A stretch of DNA of 64,000 bases from Allantophomopsis cytisporea (taxonomy: Eukaryota; Ascomycota; Leotiomycetes; Phacidiales; Phacidiaceae). How positions within the stretch are numbered: position 1 is the stretch's first letter; each line of letters opens with the position of its first letter. The notes beneath the pieces are model-generated. The model saw only the letters and a list, made by a program, of their open reading frames with translations. It was not told the origin of the DNA and did no database searches. Where the stretch lies: NCBI GenBank assembly GCA_024752435.1, contig CP103020.1, positions 1,178,001 through 1,242,000 on the forward strand, written 5' to 3'. Shown here piece after piece: positions 11,125 through 23,645 of this stretch. Made by a program: the position numbers and the translations under genes.

Positions 11125-14100
11125 ATGGATTCAAGGGCAGCGCCTCTCACGCCCCGGGAAACGACAGCAGCGGTGACTGGAGCCGGCGAATTGCTGCAAT
11201 TGTTGCAGGATCCATATAAATCTCAGGTGAGCAATAGTGTCTTGGAAATGGTAGACACGAGGGCATCCGCTGATTACCACAGTTACAAACCAGCTCCATT
11301 TGGGCATCCATAGGAACGTCCTTTGGTTTTACCATACTCATCGCTATCGGATTCTCCCTTTTGCGACCTTACAACTCTGTCGTCTATGCTCCAAAACTCA
11401 AGCATGCCGATGATAAACATGCCCCTCCGCCTATGGGGAAGGGAGTCTTTGCTTGGGTTCGACCTGTCATTAGCACAAAGGAACAGGAATTGGTCCATTT
11501 GATCGGGCTTGATGCAACCATTTTCCTCCGCTTCACTCGAATGTGCCGAAATCTCTGTCTTGTCCTGACGGTCATTGGCTGTGGAATTTTGATTCCAACA
11601 TACTTGGTTAAAGGTGTATATGATGCAGACTGGAAAGTGTCTTGGCTAGCCAAATTGACGCCAGCAAACATTACCGCTGGTGCAAGCTGGTCACAGGTTA
11701 TCTGTGCTTGGTTTTTTGACATAGCGATTGCTGGCATCCTGTGGTGGAATTATAGTGCTGTTCTTCGTCTACGAAGACAGTATTTTGATAGTGCTGAATA
11801 CCATAATAGTTTGCACGCACGAACCTTGATGGTAAGCTCAAGCATAACCGCCTGCACTATATATATCATCTAATATGCTCAATAGATCAACGATATCCCG
11901 AAATCCGCTAGATCGGACGAGGGGATCAGCAGAATCATTGATGAGGTGGTTCCTGAATCGTCATTCGCCCGTACAGCTATTGCACGCAATGTCAAGGAGA
12001 TCCCAGCGCTCATTAAGCAGCACGACAGCGCAGTTCGAAAGCTCGAAAAGTACTTGGCAAAGTATCTCAAAAATCCAGACCAGCTGCCAGCTGCTCGGCC
12101 AACCTGCAGCCCGTCAAAGAAAGATCCATCATACGCCACATATCCTAAGGGCCAGAAATTGGACGCCATTGAGTATTTGACAGGGCGTATAAGAGATTTG
12201 GAACAAGAAATCAAGGAAGTTCGACTCACAATCGACAAGAGAAATCCGATGCCTTATGGATTTGCGAGTTATGAAGACATTGCAGAGGCACATACCATTG
12301 CGTATCAGGCACGAAAGAAGCATCCCCAAGGCACAACGATTGTTCTTGCACCAAGGCCGAACGACATTTTATGGGACAATATGCCGCTGAGCAATAAGCA
12401 GAGGTTTTGGAGGAGAGTTATAAACAACTTCTGGGTCCTCGCTCTCACTGTGGTCTGGATCGCACCCAACGCCCTGATCGCAATTTTCTTGGTACAGATC
12501 TCAAATTTGGGACTTGTGTGGAAAGACTTCCAAACCTCACTATCCCAGAATCCCACCTGGTGGTCAATCTTTCAGGGTGTGGCGTCTCCTGCACTTACAT
12601 CCATCATTTTCCTCCTCTTACCTATGCTATTCCGACGACTTTCGATACGTGCCGGTGACAGAACTAAGACAGCAAGAGATCGTCATGTTGCTAGTAAACT
12701 CTACATGTTCTTCGTCTTCAACAACTTGCTGGTATTTTCGATTTTCAGCACGGCCTGGACGTTTGCTGCTAATGTCATCAAATCGACTAACAGCGGCGAC
12801 GATGCCTGGACCGCTATCGTAAACGCCAACTTCGGTGCCAACCTCCATGCATCGCTGTGCGATATCGCTCCTTTCTGGATCACATGGCTGTTGCAGCGAA
12901 ATCTTGGTGCTGCCGTTGATCTTGCGCAGATGTGGACTTTGGTTTGGAGTTTCTGCTCTCGAAAGTTCTCCAGTCCTACACCCCGAGAGTTAATTGAATT
13001 GACTGCTCCACCAGCATTTGACTACTCCAACTACTACAACTACTTCCTCTTCTACATAACAGTTGCCTTCTGTTATGCGACTATTCTGCCACTGGTTCTG
13101 CCTGCTGCCGCCATCTATTTTTGTCTCGACGTCTATCTCAAGAAATACCTCCTCCTTTACATTTTTGTTACAAAGAACGAATCTGGTGGCATGTTCTGGC
13201 GAACTATTTTTAACAGAGTTATTTTCGCGAGCATCCTTGCTAATCTAGTGGTCTTCCTCTCAGTATACGTCAGAGGAGATGGAACGCACACGCAAGCTTA
13301 TGCTGTGATCCCATTGCCATTCTTGATGATTGCCTTCAAGGTCTATTGTGCCCGCACATTTGACCGCAAAATTCATTACTCTGCCATTCGACACATGCAA
13401 AAAGATATTGAAACCGATATTACCAAGATTGCCAACTTAAAGGGTGACAGGCTTGCTTCCCGTTTTGGACATCCAGCCTTGTACAAACCACTGATCACTC
13501 CAATGGTTCACGCGAGTGCTCAGAACATTCTTGCTTCAATCTACAGAGGTCGTCTTACAGATGGTGCTGGTTCTGGCTCTGGAGACATGATGTCTGTATC
13601 AGGATACTCTGACACCTTCGCTCTCGACCCAATGAAAGTAGGTCAACCCGGACGTTCAGCCACCGTTAAGAGCGGCAAGGGTGCTGTTCCCGGTTTCGAA
13701 ATTGTGCCAGAATCCCACCTTGATTTCTCATACTTCAAGAACCGCGAAGAATTTGGTGAAGATCATGGTGGTGGAGGCCAAATATACGGCAAAGACGACG
13801 ATGCCATGTCTATCAGCAGCGCTACGACGCACGGCATACCAGGACGCTTTGGCAGCCCCACAAATTCCAGACCAAGCAGTCCGGCTGGTGGCCAGCGGAG
13901 CAGGTTGGCGAATGATGGAACCACTTACCCGTCCGGCTATGCGCCAGCGTCTGGCTACGACCTGCATGGAGATATGGGAATGGGTGCACCACTTGGCCAC
14001 AGTGATAGTAGAGAAAGTCATACGGGACTTGTGCACGGTGCCGCTGGTATGCCTATTGCTGCCTCTGGGCCTGATTCCCGCCCTGCTTCCAGAACCCATC

Positions 14101-14270
14101 ATCGGAGAAGCCAGAGTGGAAGCCGGGAGCTTGGTGGCAGGGCACCTGGATTCTTGGGCGGTGGGCCACAAGGCTATGGTGGCCTACCACAGCATGAGGA
14201 ACTAGATCAGGATCCTACTTCATATGATTATTTCAGAGGCGGCTCGTCGAGGAAGAACTCTGCGTGGTAA
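11125..14270 (+). CDS. CSC1/OSCA (DUF221, RSN1/PHM7) calcium-permeable ion channel
   Basis: Predicted polytopic membrane protein of the OSCA/TMEM63/CSC1 family, osmo- or mechano-sensitive cation channels that yeast uses in stress and vesicle trafficking. I infer three exons, 11125-11226, 11283-11831 and 11886-14270, with introns of 56 and 54 nt (GTGAGC..CACAG, GTAAGC..AATAG). Together they give 1,011 residues. The first membrane segment (about residues 39-61) precedes the conserved RPYNSVVYAP. A long cytosolic loop (PHM7_cyt, with a KxxDAIEYLTGRI helix) precedes the multi-span RSN1_7TM block, whose conserved features include the FDYSNYYNYFLFY helix. The tail after about residue 790 is Gly/Ser-rich and disordered. 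The first exon is short, and its ATG is the first in frame. The family call is strong; the physiological stimulus is not visible from sequence. Confidence 0.9.
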
Positions 14271-15602
14271 GAAGTACCTTTGTCCGTTAGAACTGTAAAT
14301 TAGAATTTTATAAGGAACAGATGAGCCGTATTGGACTGGCATCATTAGGTTTGTGTCTTCATGTTGGATTAGGAGTTGTATTGGACTGGGCTGGACTTTT
14401 CCTGCATGGGAATGGGGTGGGGGGGGGGCTGGTTTTGGGGGTGGCGAGGTTCTCTGGCATAGATGCTCCTTTTATAAGCGGTATATAGAGATCATGAATT
14501 ACGATCATAATCATGCATGGAATTGACTTTCAAGCTTTTCTTTTAGAACTCGTATTCGATGATATCGAAATCGACTCGTGCATGTTATTTGATGTCGACA
14601 ATCTTGAACGTGAGAAAGTGTCGGCGGCAGCTTTCAGAGATGGCACGCTTTTCTATCGTTCATGGTTTCATGTCACTTATACAACATATCCATCTCCCCG
14701 GTTCCCTGTCCTCCTAGCAATCTCATCCTTGCGCAAAAGATGATTGTGCCTCGCAAATTGTGTTTCTCAATCTATATAAAGAAGCAGCTTCCCATATATC
14801 TGCTCTACTCAATCATCCGAGATAGTATCGTCGACCAGTTATAAATGAGTTCGTCTTCTGTTCCAGACCCACCAACCAGTTCTCATTCTTAATCTCGTCA
14901 TCGCCATTTACCTCATCATTGTCACCCAAGTAAGTCTCTTTCATCGTTGGAAATGCCGTCATTGCTCTATCTTCACTTCATGGTTGACTTGACCCGAATA
15001 ACACAAGCTATATACAACTCTTCCTTGCACTTCCAATCATGCTCACAAACAATGCCAAAATCCTCGGATTGTATCTACGGTGAGACTGTTGTGTTTCGCA
15101 ATCTCAACTATCATCTGAACAATTCCTGTCATCATCATCCGAGCTTTCATCGTCATTCAAAACATCTGTGGCGGCCACCAAAATACATGAAGTGGTTAGT
15201 TCGAGTGCTTCCCAGGGCATCGAGATGTTTTGACGTATTGGACGATGAGATATTTTTGGTGTAAGGCTGGTACCGGGGCTTCTATAGTGCTAGATATTGC
15301 TAGATATTTTGTTGACCAACAGGTGGTGCCTGCTGTGCTCTATTTCACGCTTCATTGCACTTTTCTTATAAAGATAAACAATAATAGAATCTTCGAAGAT
15401 GACTATCATATTTCCCCATGCTTTTGAAAGAGCATGTCTGCATGGTTGAACACTATATTTCATATTAGATTGCTTAATATTTCTCCCTTACTTGTTTTAC
15501 ACTGTCTAACTCTGGTGGAATTTCACAATAGATAACACAAGGCACTTGTTGTCGAAATAATGGGTATTTGAAATTTCAGTAGAAAGACATATCGAGAAGT
15601 GC
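14271..15602. other. Convergent intergenic region
   Basis: This lies between the stops of the channel gene and RRP3. It contains a G run near 14418-14427 and AT-rich sequence. None of the short frames shows coding character. It presumably carries the two 3' UTRs. Confidence 0.55.
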
Positions 15603-17153
15603 TTAGCCCTCTTCCCTGTCCATCTCGTCTCTGCCCCTCTTGCCGTCCTTTGGTCTTCTCCCCTTGAGCACCGCACCATGCTTTCCTCTGTCCTCATGCA
15701 AGTTCTTCATCTCATTTCTTGCATGTCTCTGGGCCTCTTCAACTCTCGGCTTGAACACCATAACTTCTTCCTTTACCGTCGCATATTCATTCTGTTTCTT
15801 GCCCAATGCCGCCTCAATTCGAAGCCAAATCTCTACGTCATACTGTGTCACAAGACTGATGGCGTGTCCAGACTTTCCAGCTCTGGCTGTACGTCCCACT
15901 CTGTGAATATAGGTCTTGCTATCAGGTGGTAAATCGTAGTTGAGAACAACATCGACGGACGGGATATCGAGACCACGCGCTGCAACATCAGTTGCGACAA
16001 GGATTTCTCGAGAACCAGTACGGAACTTGTTCAGAGCTCCAAGACGAGCCGATTGCGAGAGCTGTCCATGAAGTGGGATGGCACCAAAGCCGAGTGTTCT
16101 AAGCAAAATAGCCAATCTTTGTGTTTCGTTGACAGTTCGTGTAAAGACAATTCCAGATTGACCAGCGAACTCGTTCAGCAGGTACACCAAGTAGGTATCC
16201 TTGTGTGGGTGTGGAATAAAGCAATAGCTCTGCAACAGTGTTGAAACAGTTTGATATCTGTTACTGCTAATGCTCACTCTGAGTGGATCCTTCAAACTGG
16301 CTCTTTGCAGACTCTCGACCTTGGAACTGATAGTGGCAGAAAACAGGTATGTTCTTCGTTCCCTTGGCAAAACCTTGAGGATCTTGTCAAGAAGTGGCCC
16401 GAAATCGAGATCAAGAAGACGATCGGCTTCATCCATAACAAGATATTTCAGAGATCGCAGGGAGAATCCTTTTGTGTTTTCGAGATGATCCAATAGGCGA
16501 CCTGGTGTGGCTACTATGATATGCGGCTTCTTTCCAAGAGCAATCGACTGTGCTACCATATCCATACCACCAACAATGACTGCGCATCGTACCGAGATTA
16601 AAGATCCAAGAGCCTCGAAAGCTTGTGAGATTTGGTATGCCAATTCGCGGGTTGGCGCAAGAACAAGGCCGAAAAGTGGTTGCGGCTTGTCGAGGAGAGC
16701 TGCAGTATGATTAGTGTCGCCTTCAGGAGATATGAGGATTTTACATACATTGTAAGATTGGCAGAGCAAATGCTGCCGTCTTTCCACTACCAGTCTCAGC
16801 AAGACCGATGAGATCTCGTCCTTGTAGCGCAAGAGGAATCGACTCGGCTTGAATAGGTGTTGGCTTGGTGTATCCTAATGCTTCGCAGGCGTCGCATAAT
16901 GAGTCAATAATACCCTAATATAATATTAGTATTCCGGTTCTCTTGATTGTTCTCCAAGAACTCGTACCAAATCTTTGAATGTCTTTGTGATCTCTACATC
17001 ATCCTCCGCCTGAATATCATCTTTTTTCTCTTCTGGTTCAGGCGAGGCAGATGGCGACTTCTCTACTGCAGCTGGAGCAGCGGCCTTCGACTTTTTTGCG
17101 ACCTTCGCAGACTCGTCGCCCGAAATCTTTCTTCTTTTTACAGACGAAGACAT
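15603..17153 (-). CDS. RRP3: ATP-dependent rRNA helicase RRP3 (DEAD-box)
   Basis: Nucleolar DEAD-box helicase needed for pre-rRNA cleavage on the way to 18S rRNA and the 40S subunit. Three exons (17153-16968, 16914-16749, 16699-15603) join to 482 residues. The introns are 53 and 49 nt. The Lys/Ala/Glu-rich N-terminus (1-55) precedes the Q motif region (FKDL, GYTKPTPIQ). Helicase motifs are in order: Walker A AETGSGKT at 101-108, PTREL, TPGR, DEAD at 207-210, SAT at 238-240, and late motifs including DVAARGLD and HRVGRTARAG. The C-terminus is basic (KGRRPKDGKRGRDEMD), as in other RRP3 proteins. It is divergent from SSF1 across a 216-bp spacer, suggesting co-regulation of ribosome biogenesis. 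Confidence 0.94.
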
Positions 17154-17369
17154 TTTGTGTGGAGTTGTATTCGTTTGTAAAGGTCAAAAAGATCCAGAAA
17201 GGCGCTTGTGACGATGGAGGTGCCGAAAATAATTTAATCGATTCTTATCGAAATCTGCACGCTGATTGGCCGCGCAAACTCAAGCAGCCTCGATAAAATA
17301 TAACTCGAAGCTGGAACATTTTTGAGAACGCTCATTCACACACAATTTCTACAAATCACAACATAAAAA
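17154..17369. promoter_or_regulatory. Shared divergent promoter of RRP3 and SSF1
   Basis: Only 216 bp separate the two start codons, so both promoters and 5' UTRs overlap here. An ATTGG at 17265-17269 is an inverted CCAAT box. AT-rich words resembling a TATA element (GATAAAATATAA) lie near 17291-17303, closer to SSF1. I saw no perfect yeast RRPE (AAAAATTTT) element. Confidence 0.6.
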
Positions 17370-18766
17370 ATGGCACGAAGACGTACCAAGAAGCGCACCC
17401 ATGTTGGTGCCAGCATCCCGGCTGGAAAAGCTGTTCCAGCAAACCAGGTCTCTCGTGCTCCGAAAAGTATGGTTATTCGAATCGGTGCTGGAGAAGTTGG
17501 ACCCAGTGTGAGTCAGTTGGTTAAAGATGTCAGGCAAATGATGGAGCCAGGTACTGCAGCGAGACTGAAGGAGAGAAGAAACAACAGACTGAGAGATTAT
17601 GTCACCATGGCTGGTCCTTTGGGAGTTACTCATCTCATGCTTTTTTCAAGATCGACATCTGGAAACACAAATTTGCGACTGGCGCTCACACCAAGAGGAC
17701 CGACGTTACATTTCCGAGTGGAGAAGTACTCATTATGTAAAGATGTGAAGAAGGCCTTGAAGCACCCCAAGGGCGGTGGAAAGGAATACCTTACAGCTCC
17801 ACTGGTAAGAATAGCACATAAAGTCCCTTCTCAGAACACAAACTAACGAGATGCCAGCTGGTTATGAACAACTTCACCTCTCCACCATCAGAAGATGGCG
17901 ACAACTCCAAAAAGATACCCAAACACCTCGAATCTCTCACAACCACCATCTTCCAATCTCTCTTCCCTCCCATTGCACCCCAAACTACCCCATTATCTTC
18001 CATCCGCCGAGTCCTTCTCCTAAACCGCGAGCCAGCCGATGATGGCTCATATACCCTCAATCTCCGCCACTATGCCATTACCACCAAGCGTACAGGACTC
18101 TCAAAACCACTTCGACGTCTCAACGCCGCTGAAAAGCTCATGAAACAGCAACAGAGCGCCGCGAAATCTCGCAAGGGCGGTCTTCCTAACCTGGGAAAGC
18201 TCGAGGATATTGCCGACTACATGATTGGTGGCGAGGGCGGCGAGGGATATGTTACCGACAATACCAGTGGCAGCGAGGTCGACACGGATGCTGAAGTAGA
18301 GATGTTAGAGAGCACCACGAGAAAGGTGCTGAACACCAAGGCTAAGCAGAGAGCGCGCGCAGAGGCAAAGGGCAAGGAAGGTGCGGGGCCTGATGTTGAG
18401 AAGCGCGCCATCAAACTTGTGGAGCTCGGTCCACGAATGAAGCTCCGTATGACGAAGGTTGAGGAGGGTGTCTGCGACGGCAAGGTCATGTGGCACGAGT
18501 ACCTTCACAAGACTAAAGAGGAGATCAAGGTGCTGGATAAGACTTGGGAGAAGAGGAGACAGGAGAAGGAACTGAGAAAGAAGATCCAGAAGGAGAATGT
18601 GGATAAGAAGAAGAAGGCAAAGGCACCAAAGAAGGGCGAGGAAGAGGAGAGTGATGACGAGATGATCGATTATTACAATAGTGATGAGGAAGGAGATATG
18701 GAGGTCGATGAGGATATGGGAGAGAAGGAGGAATGGGAGGACGAAGATGAGGATGATGAGGAGTGA
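17370..18766 (+). CDS. SSF1: Ribosome biogenesis protein SSF1/Peter Pan (Brix domain)
   Basis: Nucleolar factor for 60S subunit assembly (yeast Ssf1/Ssf2, animal Ppan). Two exons, 17370-17804 and 17858-18766, with a 53-nt intron (GTAAGA..GCCAG), give 447 residues. The start MARRRTKKRTH is typical of the family. The Brix domain begins near residue 30 (PKSMVIRIG) with RDYVTMAGPLGVTHLM, and continues through exon 2 to the conserved IKLVELGPRMKLRMTKVEEG block at about residues 330-350. After that come Lys/Glu-rich coiled coil and a strongly acidic tail (EEWEDEDEDDEE). Residues in between are charged, with a possible nuclear signal (RKGG, KAKQRARAEAKGK). It is divergent from RRP3 and convergent with ATG11. 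Confidence 0.93.
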
Positions 18767-19416
18767 TCAAATCATCTATTCTGCCTTTCTTTCGTTGCAT
18801 TGCCGGAGTCAAGGGGTTAATAGATTATGGATTATCAAAAGCGATATGGCACTCAGATCTCAATTAAACGTGTGGTTCATAACCCCAAACGAGTTAGTAT
18901 TCCTTTTGGTGAACAGTTATTGGAGTCCTGAAGCACTTTCGTATCAATCAACCATTCAGCCATGGAAGTATTCGAGTAAATATGCATGTTTAGTCAAAGA
19001 CAAGCCCCGAAGTTAGGTAAAAGTAGATAAATGTATCAATCCCAATTCATCGCAGAAGAGGTATCTCAAATTCCAAATCCCATGCTATGCTGTGTTACTA
19101 TGCCCGTTCTTCCAAATACATCGAGCACTCGAAGTGAGCCTGTCAATGACCCGTAGATCTTGCTGGTGATCCTTCTAGACTAAGGTCCAAACTCCAAAGA
19201 GGATCCCAAATCACGCTCCTCTTTAACGCCATCGACCCAGATCTCTGCCAGATATCGCGTAAGCAACCGCTCGTGCAAAATTGCGTAGAACTTATGAAAC
19301 TCAGTGGTGTAAGAAAATTTCAAGAGTTGGATAGAAAATATAGAAGTGAGTCCAAGCTAACGAGGAACTCTGAGATAATCTAGAGCACTCGAGAAGATCT
19401 CGGACCCACGAAACCG
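18767..19416. other. Convergent intergenic region
   Basis: About 650 bp between the stops of SSF1 and ATG11. I see no gene or repeat here, and it probably contains both 3' UTRs. Confidence 0.6.
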
Positions 19417-22400
19417 TCAGGGACCATTGAGAATATCAACATCTTTAACGAGAGTCTCGCGCACCTCTTGGCCAGTCGACTGACCAGTGGTTGTGGACGA
19501 AGGACCCTGTGAGGGGCCGATCGATGCACTTGAAGGACCAACCTGCCCTTCAACCAGGCTTCCGGGCCTTGATATCTGACTCGGCACACGCTTGCTATTA
19601 CTGCTGCTCCGACGACTATCCAAGCTTTTAGTCAAAGTCTTGCTGACACCCTCTACAAGACCTCCACCGGTAGACTTCTTGCTACGACGAGCAGGAGTTC
19701 CCATGGCAGATTCAAGATTAGTGTGTGTAGTTGATTTTCCGAGTCCAGGAGTACTTGGAGCTCCAGGTTTCTCCTCCGCAGCATCGATAAGATACCATCT
19801 CAGGCCGTCGCTAAGATCGAATGGATTGTCATCCTCGAAGGACTCTCCACCTGTGGAATTGAGAGATCGTTGATCACTAGCACTCAGCTGATGGTTCTGA
19901 GTAGATGATACGGATCTTGAAAGATCAACAACTCGCTCCTCGACTTTCGAAATACGAGCTAGGAGCCATTCACGAGTTCGCAGCTTATGAGAATCTTGCT
20001 CACGAAGAAAGTAGTGTGGAGCACCGACATTGAAAGCTGCCCAGGCACCATTGGCTTGACTTCTGGTTGGCAGGAAAAGAGCCAAGTCTCCTTCCTTAAA
20101 GTGTTTAAAAGCGATCTTCTCGTGAGCTTCCTTCTGAGCGGTATGGGACTTATCGCGATAAGCACGAGCGTCCTTGCGGAATTTGCGTGCTGTATGTTCA
20201 AGGTTGGAGACTTGCTTCGTGATGGCCTCGGCAAACGCCTCGGTGTCGAAACTTCCAATCGAGTCCATGTAAGCTTGATACTTTTCAGCTTCAACGTTAG
20301 GGTCCTCTGTGTTCATCCAGTGCAACAAACCCAGATCACCACTATCAGTCAGAGCCTTTTTAAGTATTTCTGGACCAGCGCTACGACGCATTGAAGTACC
20401 AGGATCGGAAGAGTCATTAGCATTGCGTTCAGTACGTGGCACCTTCTGAATAATTGTCGAGTCTCCCTGGCGTGTCACAGAAAAGCTGAGACGCTCAAGA
20501 AGACGACCGAGTCGGTCGTTCTGGGTATAAAGGCGTAGGGTGAGATCTTTGGCACGAGCGCTACGACCTTCAAATAGACTGGAAAGACTCGTAGAGAAGT
20601 TCTGGGCATCTTGTAACTTCTCCTTGATCAAATGTAGTTCTTCCTCAAGGCTTCCGAGTTGGGAATTCTTGATAGCTAGCTCTTCCGAAAGAGCTGTGAC
20701 TTTGCGCTCCTGCTCCTCAACACGACTTCGCATAACTTCCGATCCTGTTTCGCCGTCGGCCATCTTCTCTCGAAGGTTACTCAATTGCTTCCGTTCGTCA
20801 TCAAACTCGGCTTCAAGAGCGCTGTATTTCGCCTTCTCCTCCCCTAAGGCTTCCTGAAGTTGCAAGTTCTCCGATTCTTGATTTTCGAGTCTTGTAGTCA
20901 AGCTCATTATTTCATCCTTCTGATTCGTTGTAGTGACCTGCGCTTCCTCCAAATCGGATTTTGTAATCGAGAGGTCCCGTTTCTGGGACTCCAGTTCCGT
21001 AAGTATATCACCTGATCTGCTTGTGAGAGCTTCAACAAGATCATTTTCATCGGTGGGGATCTGCACAGAAGGTAAAAGATGAGCGTGTACAACCTTCAAC
21101 GACCTCAGATGCTCCGATTCTATTCCAGTTGCAACCTCGAGGCGAGATTTCAGTTCCTTGTTCTCGGCTTGTGACGCTTGCAATTGTTTCTGTAATGTTT
21201 CGTTTGACTCTCGCTGCAACTTAGCATCGTTTCGAAGAAAGTCAACCTGACCTTGTGCTTTCTGAACTTCCCCTGAAGACTCCTTTCGTAACCTGTCAAG
21301 CTCATCTTGAAGCGATCGCATACGGTCGTCAACACTTGCCCTGATATTCTCGCGCGATTCTAGAATTCGGTCCATATCATCTTCGACCTCCTCCATTTTG
21401 GTTTTAAGGCGGCTGATTTCGTCCATGAGGGTTTTGCGCTCCTGTAAATGATCCTTTTGCTGCGAGTCTAGGTTTTCTCTCAGATCGTTCTTATTCGCTC
21501 TTTCAGCAGCAAGATCGGCCTCAAGTCTTTCAATCTTCTATAGATGTGTCAGTGTCAAAGTCCGAACGTTGTCATTTGGTGATGGGGGCCAATAAGTAAG
21601 TACACTTACCGTTAAGATCTCCGGTGACTCAGCTGGTGACTGAATGGGGAGTTGAGAGAGATTGCCAACTCCAGAACTTGGACTGGCTGGTAGCTGGAAC
21701 AGATTCCCCGTGGTACTAGCCTGACCTTGGCGATGAAGAAGATCTTCAAGTCTGCGTACGCGGCTTTCCGCTCCTCTCAGCTTAACCTCGATCCTACTCT
21801 TTTCATCTTGTAGATTACGAATCAGCTCATCGTCGCCCCTGACGAGTAAAGCACTGCGGCCGAGCGCGCTTTCATGCATACTACCAGCTTTGAAGGCTTT
21901 GATGCGTCTGCTTTGTTGTTTAGTAGGATTGTTGAGTTCTGCAATAATCTTTGAAACTTCAGCGACAATGTCTTCTTTCGCACCGCGAAGTTGCAATGCC
22001 CTCAAGAAATCATCCAAGTCCTGTCTTGTGATGTGAGGCCACGACTCTTCTCCACCCTGCAGGTTCACCTCAAGACCTGGGACCTTTCGTTCTGTTTGTT
22101 CTGGAAAGAAGACTGCGCCAGTAATTTTCTGCCACTTTCGCCGTCTGTCCTCCTCCTCCCTCTGAAAATGAGCAATCTCGTTCACAAGAGTTGATGAATC
22201 GGCCTTTATTTTGTCTGTCCATTCGCGACGACGCACAGCTTCTGCGAGAAAAGAAGCATACTCAATGGGCAAACGCTGTACCCATACCAACAACTCTAGA
22301 GCATCCGCTTCCTCCCGTCCTACCTCTAATGTTGCCAATCGCCCTTCGACATTCTGCAAGTCCTTGGTAAGCTTTGAAATGGTTTGCATTCCCTCGACGA

Positions 22401-23645
22401 AATCTCGCGCAGCTTGGTTGCGCATTTCTATTGAATATCTTGCAAGACCATCCATTTCAGCGCCGCGTTTCATAAGACTTGGTAAATAGTTACGAGTATG
22501 AAGAAGTGCCGATTTCGACGCCTGTGATGCAGACTTGGGTTCATTTGACAGACCAAGGACAGTTTCGTAATCCGAGTTGACCTTCTTTGCGATCACTTCA
22601 ATATCCTCCATCAACTGGACTGACTCTTTGCTATTTTTTAGAGAAGCTCGGGGTGCTCCTTTTTCAACATGATCCAAGGCCTGGCCTGTCCTTTGCATCA
22701 GAGTTTCAATATCGGTGAAGAGTTCGTCACATCTTCTATGAAATCCATCAGAATCGTTGTTAAGTACGCTCCCAGCTTGTTTAACTTCTTCGGAGTCAAC
22801 CAGGTCCGCCAGAGATGCAGATTTCCGCTTTCGTGGAGTATCACGACCAGTTAAGAATTGTATTGCGGTGGAAGTGGCCGGTAGGGATCGAAGGCTCTCG
22901 AGATAATGTTCCCATTCGTTTTTCAAAACATTCTGCTGCTCTACCACACTAGCCACCCATGATGACAACTCCGAACCCTTTCGCTCGAGTCCCCGTACAT
23001 GGACTTCCAGGTTGATTATGGCCGCATCAAATGATTGTATATAAACACTGGTCTCTTCGTACCGCTGTTGAGTATTTCGTGACATCTTCATACATCCATC
23101 TGCAATTTGCAGAGCCCATGCTCTTCGTGCACGGAACAAGTCTTGCCATGATTGTAAGTCGTTTGCGTCGAGTATAGTATCCGGGGGACTTTCGACTTCA
23201 TATTTCGGGGGTAGAGGTACCGGGGCGATGAGCTTCTCATTTTGGTCCTCACCACTGACATAGTTCTTGTCGTATACGAATATCTCCGACTGAATGATGT
23301 TAGCATATTGTGGAAAGCTGCAGTTGAAAGTCAATCATCGCAACGGAACACCCGTTCGCACGACTTCATCTCCTAACCGTGCATCAAGAACCAGGCAATA
23401 TAAATACGACATACTTCGCTCAATAGTGTTTGTAATCGTACAGCCTTGCCTTGTGCACTCAATAAGATTTGATTCTGCTCTGGTACTCCATGTTTGGCAA
23501 CCCAAGTTCTAAATGCTTCTAGGCTGTCATGACATCTCAGCGTTACGCCCACTGCACATCAAAGGAGCAATACTCACGACGTAAGAGCAATGGGATCTGC
23601 TTTATAACTCTGACCAGCATGGGCAATGTACACTCGAAGTGCCAT
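19417..23645 (-). CDS. ATG11: Autophagy-related protein 11 (selective autophagy scaffold)
   Basis: Atg11 is the scaffold that links cargo receptors to the Atg1 kinase in selective autophagy (Cvt pathway, pexophagy, mitophagy). Four inferred exons, 23645-23578, 23523-23415, 23289-21610 and 21537-19417, join in phase to 1,325 residues. The introns are GTGAGT..ACAG, GTATGT..TTCAG, GTAAGT..TATAG. The N-terminus (MALRVYIAHAGQ, then QNQILLSAQGKAVRLQTLL) is the family's ubiquitin-like start. The central part is an APG17-like helical region. Residues from about 600 are long coiled coil. Near the C-terminus, KHFKEGDLALFLPTR and GAPHYFL mark the ATG11/FIP200 Claw domain that binds receptors. A Ser-rich tail follows. 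The first two exons have no long open frame of their own and rest on splice sites plus family conservation. Confidence 0.9.
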
